In this document: positions 32,766 to 44,437 of the stretch, in pieces
Layout of the letters: the number at the start of each line of letters is the position of its first letter
Numbering within the stretch: the first letter of the stretch is position 1
NCBI GenBank assembly: GCA_032717465.1
Contig: JAVRFU010000146.1
Location: 62,501 to 126,500 of the forward strand
Direction of reading: 5' to 3'
Length of the DNA stretch: 64,000 nucleotides
From: Coenobita brevimanus
Taxonomy: Eukaryota; Arthropoda; Malacostraca; Decapoda; Coenobitidae
Position numbers and translations under genes: made by a program
The notes under the pieces: model-generated
Database searches by the model: none
Seen by the model: the letters and a program-made list of their open reading frames with translations, nothing else
Told to the model about the DNA's origin: nothing

Positions 32766-33284
32766 AGGAAGAAGTAGGCAGCATTACATCAAGACAGGTT
32801 ATCATTCTCATTATTTATAACCAAATCAAAGCATTATAGTGTTTTAACAAGTTCTTGATATTATGTCAAAGTTACCATCACATGATGTTTATATATTTAT
32901 TTTAAATTTAAGTTTTGCTGATTCTATGAATATTATCAATGTCAATATTTTTCATTTCCTTGTACGGTCCAAAATGAGCATATGGTCAATTAATTTCATC
33001 AATCAAATGTCAACTGTAACGAACTCTCTGAGGAAACTGAAGAACCTTCTCAGAATTACAACACATCAGGTTTGGTAAGTAGGGCAGACACAGCCAACCA
33101 TCCTGCCTACAATTTCAGTCTTACTCTGCCTGGCATTGCACTTCCACCACCGCTCTGCTACTTACCTAGACCCATTTGACTGTAATTTGGCCTACAATTT
33201 CTGTCTCTCCATCCTGAATACTGAGCTGTAACAACAAATTTACACTAGAATAAGATGCTAGTCCTGACTAAGTGTCATGAAATG

Positions 33285-34920
33285 GATGCAGAATGCTCAG
33301 GAGAGAGAGAAGCAGTCAGGGAGAAAGACTGAAAGTTGAGAAGCTGAGGATCAAAGAAATGGCAGATGAATACAGGACCAAAGTAGAGGACGAGTTAGAA
33401 TTACTGAATTGGAATGAATTGGATCTGGACAGACTGTGGAAAGCATATAGGGATTGCTTAGTTAGGAATGCTAAAGCGGTATGTGGTGTGGCAAGAGTAA
33501 CAACAAAGAAGAAAGGTATGGCATGGTGGGATGAGGAGGTAAAGAGAGCGGTGGAGGAAAAGAGGAAGAAGTGGCTAAAGTGGTTACAGGATAGGGGTTC
33601 AGTTGAAATAAGAACTGAATATGTTGTGAGCAAGAAGCACGTAAAGAGACTAGTGATGAGGAAAAAGGAGGAGGTAAATGAGGATCTAGGAAGAAAAATT
33701 AATGCAAACTACTCTGAAAATAGAAAGTTATTCTGGAAAGAGGTGCGGAAATGTAGAAGTGAAAGCAGTAAGAAATGGGATGGTATGAAGGATGCAGGTG
33801 GTAGATTATTAACCCATGGAGATGAAGTAAGGACCAGATGGAAAGAATATTTTGAAAGCCTGATGAATAGGGATAGAGAGAGCAGAGCAGCTGTAAACAT
33901 GATTGGTTTTGGGGGTGTGCAGAGAAGGTATGCAGTGCCAGGAGACGTGACACTCACACAGGTGAAGAGTGCTGTGAAGCAGCTGAAAAATGGGAAAGCA
34001 GCTGGGGTTGATGAGGTGTATGCAGAGATGCTTAAATGTAGTGGAGAGAATGGAATGAAGTGCTTGTTGGAGATATGTAAGAAGACATGGATGAGTGAAA
34101 CTGTTTCTGCAGAGTGGAAAAAGGCTGTGATTGTACCCCTGTACAAAAATAAAGGTGAATGAAGTGAGTGTAAGAATTATCGTGGCATAAGCTTACTGAG
34201 TGTGGTAGGGAAGGTATATGGAAGAATTATTATAGTGAGATTAAGAGAGATATCAAAAGTCTTAGAGAGTGATGAACAGGGTGGCTTTAGGAGTGGCAGA
34301 GGATGTGTGGATCAAGTATTTGCAGTGAGACAGATAGTAGAGAAGGCTTGTGAGAAGGACCATAAGGAATTTATGGCATTCATGGATCTGGAAAAAGCAT
34401 ATGACAAAGTGGACAGAGAAGGATTGTGGAAAGTTTTGTGCATGTAAGGTGTAGAGGGTAAGCTGTTAGGTGCCATCAAGAGTTTTTATGATGGTAGTGA
34501 AGCATGTGTCAGGGTTAATGGGCATCTAAGTGAATGGTTCACAATCAGTGTGGGCGTGCGACAAGGTTGTGTGATGTCCCCATGGTTGTTCAATGTATAT
34601 ATGGAAAGGGTGATGGCAGAAGTGAAAACATGAGTAATGGAGAGAGGGATGGCATTGGTAATGAATGGTGATGGATGGAATATCTCAAATTTGTTGTATG
34701 CTGATGATGCAGTACTGCTTGCAAGTACCGGACAAGAACTTGGTACGCTAGTGCAGAGTTTTGCTGATGTCTGTAAGCGTCGTGCCTTGAGAGTACATGT
34801 AGAAAAGAGTAAAGTGATGGTTATTGAGTGAGAAGGTGACTCCCAGTGCAATGTCACAGTAAATGGAGAGAGACTGGAATTGGTGAGAGAGTTCAAATAC
34901 CCGGGTACAGTGATAAAAAA
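33285..34920 (+). pseudogene. RT of a family 1-related LINE, copy B
   Basis: As copy A but without the frameshift: the N-terminal frame (33293-34162) reads on to KKAVIVPLYKNKGE and its TGA. The other three in-frame stops are shared with copy A, so they predate the duplication. Differs in MDGVMGE (A) versus MERVMAE (B). Confidence 0.87.
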
Positions 34921-35019
34921 GTGAAAAAAAAAAATGTTACCATAGACTGAATTAATGTGTCTTTCAAAACAAATAAAGGAATCAGACTTAACAACATTCA
35001 GGAACAGACTCAGCACTCT

Positions 35020-35083
<64 letters not shown>

Positions 35084-35174
35084 AGGGGGTGATGCCTGGT
35101 AGATTTACCCCTTATTACACTTAAAGCATCATACTGGCAAGTGCAAGTGCAATAAGATTGTGTCATATCATATT

Positions 35175-36568
35175 GTTTATAAAGGCTCCAACCTGATTGC
35201 ATACATTTGCCTTGGTCACCTAATGGCAACTCTCCACATTACTTGATCTCTGGCAGCCTCCCTATTCTGTCCCTTATCCCTGAGGTCACACTCTATAACC
35301 TCGTCCCAGGTCTTTTTCAGTCTGCCTCTCACAACCCTACCTGACATTCATACTTCTCACTTTCCCCACCCAACTGCCATCCTCCATCCTCCCCACATGC
35401 CCAAACCATCTCAATCAACCCCTCCTTATCACAACACCAATACACTTCGGTCCGATCCTTCCTCTCAACTCTACCCTCAACGTTCACACCTCTCACCCTC
35501 CACACCCAGTTGTCATCTTTCATCCTCTCCACATGCCCAAACCGTCTCAAGCTACCCCTCCTCATCACAACATCAATACACTTCAGTTCCATCCTTCCTC
35601 TCAACTCTTCATCAACATCTCTCACCATACCAGTTGTCATCTTCCATCCTCTCCACATGCCCAAACCATCTCAATCTATCAATCCTCATCACAATAATGT
35701 TTTCATGTACATTTTTGTACCCTAACTCCTGTTGCAACAATAATCAACTTATATGATGAAACTAAAAAATCCCTAATTATATATGACATGGTGGGCATAC
35801 AAAGAAAGAAAAAAAAAGATCACTTCTATATTTTTACCTTAGAAAGTGCAGAACTAACCATCTACATGATATCTCCTTGCTGGGTATAATTTAGTCAACT
35901 ACTGAGGCTGTGTTTATACTTCAAGATTACTTTTCTCATTTATTTGTACCCTTAAAATTTGCACACACACACAGGTTCATTTGTGCAACATTGAGGGGTT
36001 AGTCCTTAGCTTTAACTCATCTGATGTCTGTCTATCTGTTGCAAGACGCCTTAATCCCATTAGGGGTGACCACAAACAAATCTCCATATTGCCCTGTCCT
36101 CTGCTATTTCACTGACCTCCCTGCAACTCAACATCCGCTCTCCGATCTCTCTCCACTCCATCTCATCCTTGGTCTCCCCCTCCACCTGACTCAAACAGAT
36201 CTCCATGTTGCCCTGTCCTCTTCTACTTGGTTCACCCTTCTCTAACTCACACTCCTCTGTCTCATACATCTCGCCACTCCATCCCTCCATCTCATTCTTG
36301 GTCTCCCCTTCCACCTCGAAATGAACGGATCTTGAATTTGGCTCTCTTTTGTATTGTTTTTGTTTCTTTCTTGGAAGGAACATTAATGTGGGCTCAGACT
36401 GTGGTTCCTTCTTCCTCGCATTAAAAAAAACTCTTCCAGCTATTCAGACTCTTACACACTCTTTCAGCCAGTCTAACTTTCATACACTCTACTAGCCAGT
36501 CTCTCATTCTCCATCCTTTCCACTTGGCCAAACCACATCAAAGTACTTCTCTAAACACTTTCAATCAC
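35175..36568 (-). mobile_element. Tandem-repeated LINE 3' ends (copy B)
   Basis: Counterparts of 25735-27125: family 2 repeats (35175-35690), family 1 doubled end (36018-36320), Jockey-type 3' UTR (36321-36431, plus strand; A run only 8 here) and family 1 fragment (36432-36568). Confidence 0.75.
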
Positions 36569-36574
36569 AAAAGA

Positions 36575-37385
36575 TTTCACATGAGCTAAGGGGACTTTGT
36601 ATGAAACACGTGCTACGAGTGTAATGCTGTATGGTAGTGAGACCTGTGCAGCAAAGGAAGAGGATATTCACAGGCTTAAATGTACAGAAATGGCAATGAT
36701 TAGGTGGATGTGCAGTGCATCCCTGAGTGCAAGGCCTGGGGGAGCTAGGTTTACGACAGAAGAGTTGAGAGGTGAGGTGGGACTGGAGTGTATTGTTGTT
36801 GTGATGAGGAGAAGTAGATTGAGGTGGTTTGGGCATGTGGAGAGGATGGGGGATGATAACTGAGTGCAGAAAGTGAGAAGAGTTAATTTTAGGGGTGGGG
36901 TTGCAAGGGGTACAGCAAAAAGGACCTGGGACAAGGTCATTAAGTGTGACCTCAGGGTTAAGGGACTGAACAGGGAGGCTGCCAGAGATTGAGCAGCATG
37001 GAGAGCCACCATTAGGTGGCCAAGGCTGACACATGCACATTGGAGCCTTCAAAAACGAAACTAGTCACACCAGGTACTGACCAGAATTTTCAGCCATGTA
37101 CCTGCACAAACAGTTTCGTTTCTAAGGGTGCTGTTTACCCCTCCATAAATATAATTTTTTTGCTTTCGTTTTATAATCCTGACAGTCTGTTTATATGTGA
37201 CAGTATGGTGCAGAGGCCAAGGATGAGGTGGAGGGATGGAGTTGAGTGACATACGAGGGAGGGGGGAGTGAGTTGAGAGGAGGGTAGTAAAATGGTGGGT
37301 GACTGAGCAACTTGGAGGCGTTTTGTCTGTGGCCACCCTTTGTGGGATTAGGGCGTCGGGCTATAGACAGATAGACAGATGGTGC
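36575..37385 (+). mobile_element. Family 2 and family 1 LINE 3' ends (copy B)
   Basis: Counterparts of 27140-27950. The family 2 frame (from 36597) ends at a TGA after MGDDN, where copy A has TGG, so one nonsense change is specific to B. Confidence 0.8.
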
Positions 37386-37579
37386 AGCACAGATGATTTG
37401 CCACACAGCACACCCAAGGCAATAACCCTACATGGAGTTTACTGATGACTGACACTGTGTAGGCAGAGCTGATGGAGAATATGAGATAGTAGAAGGTCAA
37501 AAGGAACAGGGAAGTGAGCTTAGAAAGACAAAGAGAGAGAGAAAAAGACAAGTAGATAGATAAACAGATAGAGATAGAG

Positions 37580-38345
37580 AGAAAGAGGGAGAAACTTTAT
37601 TACAGTACAATGATCCCTACTCTATCATATGGAAGTGAAGCTTAGCCTTACCTTATGACACCCTATGGAGATCTCAGCCACTAAGCCTCAGTTACGCAGT
37701 GCCATGGCATCAATATATTCTTGCAAATACCCTAGCCTGTCGCAGTATGAGGCAAGAGGTGGTGTGTCTCCCATCTTTCGCAGGAAGGCGTCTGATTTCG
37801 GCTTGACGACTTCTACGGTGCAGGTTAACACGTTTGTGAAATATCCTTTGACGTGGCAGGATCTTCCCCTCTTGCTACGGAACTTTTATTCAAGCTTGGG
37901 TAGTACCAGACTCCTCCACAGGGTTAACATGCTGGTCTCATCCCTGGTGAAAGGACACAGGTCAAGGGTGAGAGCAGTGGAAGAGTGGCAAAGAGTGAAA
38001 AAATGTTATCTGAGAGGAGCATGTGGAATGAAAAAGAGGTATATGAGAGGTGCATGTGGAATTATATGGAAAAACAACGACAAATGATGAAGGTGACAAG
38101 CACTGTGATGTGGATGTTACGAGAAATACTCTGTGATGGTTCAGTCATGTGGAGAACAGAGAATGAGACTGACCAGGAGACTGTATGAGTGAGGTATTAG
38201 GGCAAACTAAGGCTAAGATGGTGGGATGGAGTGGTGAGAGATATAAGAGGAGTTGTGAATGGCAGAAGACAGAGTGACATGGAGGCGATTTGTCTGTGGC
38301 CACCCCTTGAAGGATTAACGTGTCTGGTAAGTTATACAGATAGAT
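37580..38345 (+). mobile_element. Family 1 LINE with embedded antisense fragment (copy B)
   Basis: Counterpart of 28140-28925; one base fewer in an A run near 37998 shifts the chimeric frame. Confidence 0.7.
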
Positions 38346-38724
38346 ACAGGTAGATAAACAGACAAGGTCAAAGGGAATCTGCTGGTAATGCATGACTTCC
38401 TGTAAATGTCTGTTACTATGACCTCAATCTTGGCTATAAAAAATCAATAAATAAATAAATCATGCCCTATGGGTCAGACACTTACATATTGAAACTTTAT
38501 TTATTTATTTATAAGTGTACATTAGTGATTATTTAATGCACAGCTTCTCCCTTTCCTATAAAAATTCTAATGCTTGATCATTTTAAAAACACTTCCCTAC
38601 CTTTCTTCCTGCCTCCCTCCCTTCCTGGATGGTGTGGAGGGTGGGAGATAATCCTGTCTATTCTTTTCTCACATGTTTGTTAAATCTTTGTACCCTCACA
38701 TCCACTCTTTTTTTCTCACCAGAA

Positions 38725-38855
38725 TGAGAGACTGACAAGGAGAGTGTATGTGAGTGAGGTGGAGGGGGGGGAAGAGGGGGAGGGAGGCCAAGGAGATGAG
38801 ATGGAGTGGAGAGGTATATGAGAGAGTTGGTCATGAGCTGGGAGCAGGGCAATGA
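38725..38855 (+). mobile_element. Family 1 LINE fragment across the duplication edge
   Basis: GAGAGACTGACAAGGAGAGT, then the GTGGAGGGG block, cut off before the terminus near 38855. Confidence 0.75.
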
Positions 38856-40315
38856 ACATGTATGCAGCCAATCTTAAGCTGTATCTTAATAACATTACCT
38901 GTAATACAGAGGTAACCCTGAATGACTTTAGTCAAGCCATGGACACAATTCTGAGCCAGGAGAACTAACTGTCTGTAAACAGGCTATGTACCATGACACA
39001 AACTGTGGACTTCGACTCCTTCAAACTCAACATTATGGACTTAAATCCTAGCATTATTCTATCTGAAATGTATGTTTGCTGTTAAGAACTATTTTGCTGT
39101 TTATGCCTACTGTCTCCTGTAAATAAAAAGCCACATATTTGGTCTCCTGTGTTGGATTTCAAAATTTACGACTATCGGGAGGCGTTCTGGGAGGGTAAAA
39201 TGCTAAATTTGGGGGTCCACATTTCAAGGGATATGTACAGAGGGTTAGACTTGATTCTTTAGCCAACCAATGCTATTTCCTCACTCAGACAGACCATCTC
39301 CATATTTTAGAGGGGGTATTTGAAAATTATGGAACACCACCTCCTACCCAACCCCGATCATTTTACTAGTAAGCTATTTCCTTCTGTCCTAGCTTTTCCC
39401 CTTCCTTCAGACCCCTACAGTTGGCCACCAAATACAGCTCCCTATCTGTTTGTAAAGCTGGGGGCAATAATGGATCAAAAAATGGCTGGGTAGATAAACA
39501 GGAACATTGACAGAAGAATAAACGGACAGCCTGACAGACAGTCTGATAGATACAGAGATAATTATGCTGCAGTGCTCCTCTGTGCAACTGACCTTTGTGT
39601 CTGTGACATTTCCTAAACCTTCCTGGGATACAAGGCCACTCTATCATCTGGGTAACCACACAACTTTCCAAGGTACTCATTTTACCTTTTGTATTATTCT
39701 CTCTCTCTCTCTCTCTCTTTGGGGTGTTTATGCTCCTCTCCTGAACAGCTGTCTTCCTGAACTAAATCAAACAGAAAGGTAACGAACTCTCTCCCATCCA
39801 TCAAACTGAAACCAAACAATATTTCCCCATACATTTCAGCGTGTATGATAGTTCTGAGTATCCAAAATATATGTTTATGCTAAAAAAAAAGTTAAAATAT
39901 AATATATTTCTTGAAATGTGAGGTGCATAGTTATTTCACAGCTCTGTCTTCTGTTCAGTTGTTAAAATTTAAACAGAAAGTGTTGTATTTCACAGCTCTT
40001 CGCCTTACTTCAGAATGCAAAATATAGTGGGAGTGTAAATATTCTTTGCTTACCTCACTATCACTGTTCAGATTTCACTGCCTGACGTCTGTGTTGGTAC
40101 CAGGACACTATCAAGCATTGTCTTGCCTTTCATGTATGCATTTCCTGCTTTCAAATCACTATTTTCCACTGCTTCTCATTAATAATCTTTTGTCTTCCTG
40201 TCTTCCACATTTGCATTTCCTACTTCAATTCACCATCTTACACTTTGTCATTAACTCATTTTCTCCTTCCTCTTTCTTGCTCCCATCATATGCACTCTTT
40301 CAGCCTCTCATAACC
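38856..40315. other. Unassigned single-copy sequence
   Basis: A short frame ends at about 38968 (DFSQAMDTILSQEN) with AATAAA at about 39122, which could mark a transcript 3' end; this is weak. A CT microsatellite lies at 39700-39718. No family recognised. Confidence 0.35.
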
Positions 40316-40622
40316 TCTCCATACCTAACCTAACTAATTCTGATGCAGCCTAACTGCATCTAACCCTGCCTAATCCTAACTAGTCTCACTTAACCATACC
40401 ATACCCGACCTAACCCAATCCAGTCAAGCCTAAAATGACCTAATCCAACCAAACCTAACCCAGCCTAACCCAACCAAATAAAACCCAACTCAAAACCTAT
40501 CAAAACCGACATATTCTAAAGCAATCTAACCTAATCCGTCTATATCTAGTCAAACTGAAGCCAACCCAACCAAAAATTACCTAATCAGACCAAACCCTGC
40601 CCAAAGTGACCTAACCTAACTT
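40316..40622. repeat. Degenerate CCTAA (telomere-like) tract
   Basis: More than a dozen CCTAA pentamers among one-base variants (CCTAAC, CCCAAC, CCAAAC), with perfect doublets at both ends. CCTAA/TTAGG is the common arthropod telomere unit. Confidence 0.75.
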
Positions 40623-40764
40623 TCAATCAGCCATTAATTCCCTAAGAAATTTTGCTGCCTTCATGAAAGTCTATGGGTGTCACATTCCAAGTTTCGCCTG
40701 TTCTGTGTACACGTATACCTTTGTGTTATGGAGCAGCATGTCATTACTAATGCTAGGTATTAAT

Positions 40765-40850
40765 ATCAACCACCCTGGCATAGTAAATGGTTCCTGGACT
40801 ACAAAAAGACCACTTGGTTTGTCAGTCAGGGTAGAATCACCAGGAGGTAG
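40765..40850 (-). mobile_element. SINE A head fragment
   Basis: ACCACCCTGGCATAGTAAAT, ACCACTTGGTTTGTCAGTCA: same block as 23156-23240 and 61826-61915, without the body or LINE-type tail. Confidence 0.55.
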
Positions 40851-41014
40851 CACTACACACTCACTCCCTCACCATTCCAGCCCCTGGAATCCTGACTCCA
40901 CCTCATAAATATCCTCACTTAAATGCTTCATATTCTGGCAATAATATCCTGTATATCTCAGGAGTCAAGATGGAGAGATGGTTATTTTATGCTGTGTTAA
41001 GTAGACAAACAGAC

Positions 41015-41475
41015 AGACTGACAAATGAGGAAGTAAAGGAGTATTGTGGTGTTGATGTGGTTGAAAATGTTAAGAGAAATACTCTGAGATGGTTTGGCTA
41101 TGTGGAGAGGATGGAGAATGAGAGACTGACTACAAGAGTTTGTGAGTGAGGTGGAGGGGATGAGGAGAGGGATGGAGTGGAGAGGATGCAGAATATGAGA
41201 CTAACTAGAAGAGTGCATGTGAGTGGGGTGGAGGGGGAGACCAAGGATGATATGAAATGGAGAGGATGGACAATGAGAGACTGACTAGAAGAGTGCATGT
41301 GGGTGAGATGGGAGGGGAGACCAAGGATGAGATGGAGGGATGGGATGGAGAGAGATATGAGAGAGGAAGGGTGTGAGTTGGAGGGAGGGAAGAGGACAGG
41401 GTAACATGGAGGCAATTTGTTAGTGGCCACCCCTTACAGGAATAAGGTGCCTTGCAACAGATAGATAGAAAAATG
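41015..41475 (+). mobile_element. Family 1 LINE 3' end with tandem repeats
   Basis: After TLRWFGYVERMENERLT the stretch GAGGATGGAGAATGAGAGAC to ACCAAGGATGA is repeated about three times (from 41105, 41185 and 41262), then the usual terminus (GGCCACCCCTTACAGGAATA) and GATA tail. Confidence 0.85.
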
Positions 41476-41639
41476 GATAAAGTTACCAGATAGAGACATA
41501 CCTGACACAATATATAGCAGACTGAGTGTGGAGATACCAGGCCATTCTCCAAAAGTGTTTATAGGAGCTGCAAGCCAGGACTTTTGCAGTGCTTGTTCCC
41601 CACCACACTGTAAAACAGAGAGACATTATAATATTAATA

Positions 41640-41669
41640 ACAACAATAATAATCATCATAATCATAATC

Positions 41670-41700
<31 letters not shown>
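41640..41700. repeat. AAT/ATC microsatellite
   Basis: AATAATCATCATAATCATAATC, then pure AAT units to 41700. Confidence 0.95.
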
Positions 41701-41701
<1 letters not shown>

Positions 41702-41791
41702 CCATTCATCCATCCATCCATCGTCCAATCCTACGTTGTCCCATGAGGAACGTAGGAGCCCGGGGCTAAGCAAGTTGGTCCTGACAACTAA
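41702..41791 (-). mobile_element. SINE-like element B, cut by piggyBac
   Basis: CCATCCATCC to GGTCCTGACA; in the other copies the next bases are TTTAAGATGAGAG, but here they are ACTAA followed by the piggyBac left end. Confidence 0.75.
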
Positions 41792-44126
41792 CCCTCCAGA
41801 GCCCAGTGTCCCCTGTAGGTTACACAAGTTTATCTGGATGTGGATTATTAACCTTTATTACTTTGTCCTTAAATTTTGGTTTTGTATGGAGCTCAAGCAA
41901 GTTTGTTTTCTTTGATATAATCAGTGTGGCCCACTGTTTACATATGAAGCTGCAGCAAGAGGTGAAAGAGGGAGTGTTGAAGTCTTTTCACCAAATTATT
42001 GAGTACTCTACTCATTATGGCTACCAGAAAAGTAAAGGGGTAAGTGATGGTAACTCAGTGTCTCTTTTGAACAGCCTAAATAGTTGCTAAATAACAGCAA
42101 ACCACCTAAATAACCATATGATGACTGACATCAACTCTATATCATCTTTTATAAAGACTGTCACCTGTAGGGGACACTGAGCACAAGCTAATACTGTGAA
42201 ACCTGTGTCCAGTAACAACAGATGATTTTATGGTTTTCTATGGTTTTATTTCATGGTTTGCAGTTTATATGTCCTTGAATATATTGTAATCTTTGATTAT
42301 TTATTTGTTGATTATTGATTGAACTGCTATTTAGATTATTCATAGTTTATTCTTTTATTTTCAGTCTGAGTCTTGAAGAGGCAGTTGAATTACTAGAGAA
42401 ACTAGACAATGAGAACCAGGGTCCAGATGAAGAAATTAGGGGCAGAGATGTAGAGGAAATCACAATTTTCCCTCCAGTAGATGGGGCTGAAACAGATAAT
42501 GATTCAGATGATGAAAATTCTGGAAACCTGAATCACCTTACTTCATCTCAGTTAGTGTCAGAATGTGAGATAAAAGTAGCTGTCAGGGAGGCACGAGACA
42601 GTACAAATGAGAATAATGAGGATAAATGTAAATCAAGGAACAAGAAAACAAACAGACTCTGGAAAGCTAATGTAGAACTCCCTAAATTATCTGTACCTGA
42701 GCAAGATGTGCAAGTGAATGACACTCTGGGAGAGTTTATGATGCCTACTGAATGTTTTGAACTCGGCTTTGACAAGTCATTGGTGAAGCTATTAGTGGAT
42801 ATGTCAAATAGATATGCATCTCAGAAAAACCATGAGCTACAGGTGACTGAAAGTGAGATGAAGGTGTATATAGGAATCCTTTTGTTGACAGGATATCTAA
42901 CTCCAAAAAACATACACATGTTTTGGGAGACAAAATCTGACACCCACAATCAACTGGTTTCAAACAGCATGAGAAGGGGGAGATTTTTTGAGATTCATAA
43001 ATATCTACACACATGTGACAATGAGCAACTCCCTGATAATGACAAATTTGGAAAAGTGAGACATTACTTTGATCATTTGAATGAATGTTTTGTGAAAAAT
43101 TCAAAGTATGTAATAACTAGTAACATATCTATTGATGAGACAATGGTGCCATATTATGGGCATCATGGCAGTAAACAGCATATACATGCAAAACCAATTA
43201 GATTTGGATATAAATTATGGTCAGCTGCAACTCCAGGAGGATATCTGGTATACTTCATACCATACCAGGGATCAAAAACAGCCCCACTGCCAGATCAACT
43301 GAGGCTAGGACTTGGTGCTTCTGTTGTTTTGTCTCTCACATCTCACTTACCTAAGACAATCAAGTCATACAGTCTTTATTTTGACAACTTTTTCACTAGT
43401 CTGCCACTTCTGGATGAACTAACTGAACTGGGACACAAAGGAACAGGAACAATCTGAGAGAACAGAACTGAGAAGTGTCCTTTGGAAAGTCCACAAGTGA
43501 TGAAGAAAAAGGCAAGAGGATCAATGACCATGAGAACAACAAAAAATATAAGTGTTGTCAGGTGGAATGATAATAATATTGTGACTTTGGCATCTAACTG
43601 TCATGGATGTCGGCCTGTTACAAAAGCAGACAGAATAGCAACTGTGAATAACAAGAGACAGAAAATCAAAGTTGACTGCCCACATGTAGTGACCATGTAC
43701 AATAAGCATATGGGAGGAGTGGATCGATTTGACCAAAATGTAGACTCACAAAGGGTGGCATTTAGAGGAAAGAAATGATGGTATCCTCTATTTGCATTTG
43801 GAATTGATGCAGCTTGTCAGAATGGGTGGCAGATTCATACAGTGTGTGCTACTAGTAAAATGACATATTGTGACTCTAGGTGATCAGTGGTGCAGGGTTA
43901 CCTTGGAACTTACTAGTCACCACCCACAAAATCACCATACTGTAGTGGTAGAGGGGAAAAAAGAGTGCATCAGAAAGTACGCACTGATGATGATATAACT
44001 GGTCATGTACAAGACTCCTGCAACCAAGCTTGATGTGCAGAGTGTCACAGGCATACCAGAATCATGTGCAAAAAGTGCAAAGTACCTCTTCACATTCACT
44101 GCTTTTATGTTTTCCATTCCAAATAG
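41792..44126 (+). mobile_element. piggyBac-type DNA transposon (left end to transposase stop)
   Basis: The left end is CCCTCCAGAGCCCAGTGTCC, directly after CTAA (a mutated TTAA). A subterminal inverted pair CAGTGTCCCCTGTAGGT (41804-41820) and ACCTGTAGGGGACACTG (42163-42179) lies inside. The transposase follows. No matching right terminus or TTAA was found. Confidence 0.65.
42363..44126 (+). pseudogene. piggyBac transposase (PGBD-like), five nonsense codons
   Basis: Frame open upstream to 42315, but TTATTTTCAG at 42353-42362 looks like a splice acceptor, so the exon probably starts at 42363 (SLEEAVELLEKLD). An acidic N-terminal region is followed by the DDE_Tnp_1_7-type core: first catalytic Asp in SIDETMVPYYG (codon at 43134), second in YFDNFFTSLP (43383), third in MGGVDRFDQN (43722). 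Past the core the frame continues through PLFAFGIDAA to a C-terminal cysteine-rich finger CAECHRHTRIMCKKCKVPL and a TAG at 44124. Stops interrupt at 43455 (TGA), 43776 (TGA, probably Trp), about 43881 (TGA), about 43914 (TAG) and about 44033 (TGA). No frameshift was found. Confidence 0.88.
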
Positions 44127-44437
44127 ACTAACCTAGTTTACTGTTGGGTTTTTTTATCTCTACATTGATTACTTATATGTGTTTAGTCAAGTTTCATTTG
44201 CTTTGATTCAGAACCTACAGTATTTTTTTTTTTATGGACAAATGGCATCACAATTATGATTTTTTTTCCTGTATACATAATAATAATAATAATAATAATC
44301 TGGCCTTTTGTTTCTCAAAAGCGCCAGTTCTTCCTTTTGGGAATTCACTAGCGCTCGTTATTTTTACAATTACAAGAATTGTGACATTTCTTGTATATAA
44401 TACAAGCTACATCATATATACATGAAAGTGGCAAAAA

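Larger units (their letters stand above)
30717..38733. repeat. Segmental duplication, copy B (8.0 kb)
   Basis: Second copy of 21269-29299. Its right edge lies inside an ordinary family 1 LINE that continues to about 38850, so the LINE is intact here and broken in copy A. Confidence 0.93.

Noticed and set aside
39564..39782. Exon-like plus-strand segment (LTFVSVTFPKPSWDTRP)
   Set aside because: The acceptor has no polypyrimidine tract and its phase does not fit the 10866 exon; no family recognised.
41804..42179. Possible stand-alone hAT MITE (CAGTG...CACTG ends)
   Set aside because: No 8-bp target duplication; the pair lies just inside the piggyBac left end and is better explained as subterminal repeats of that element.
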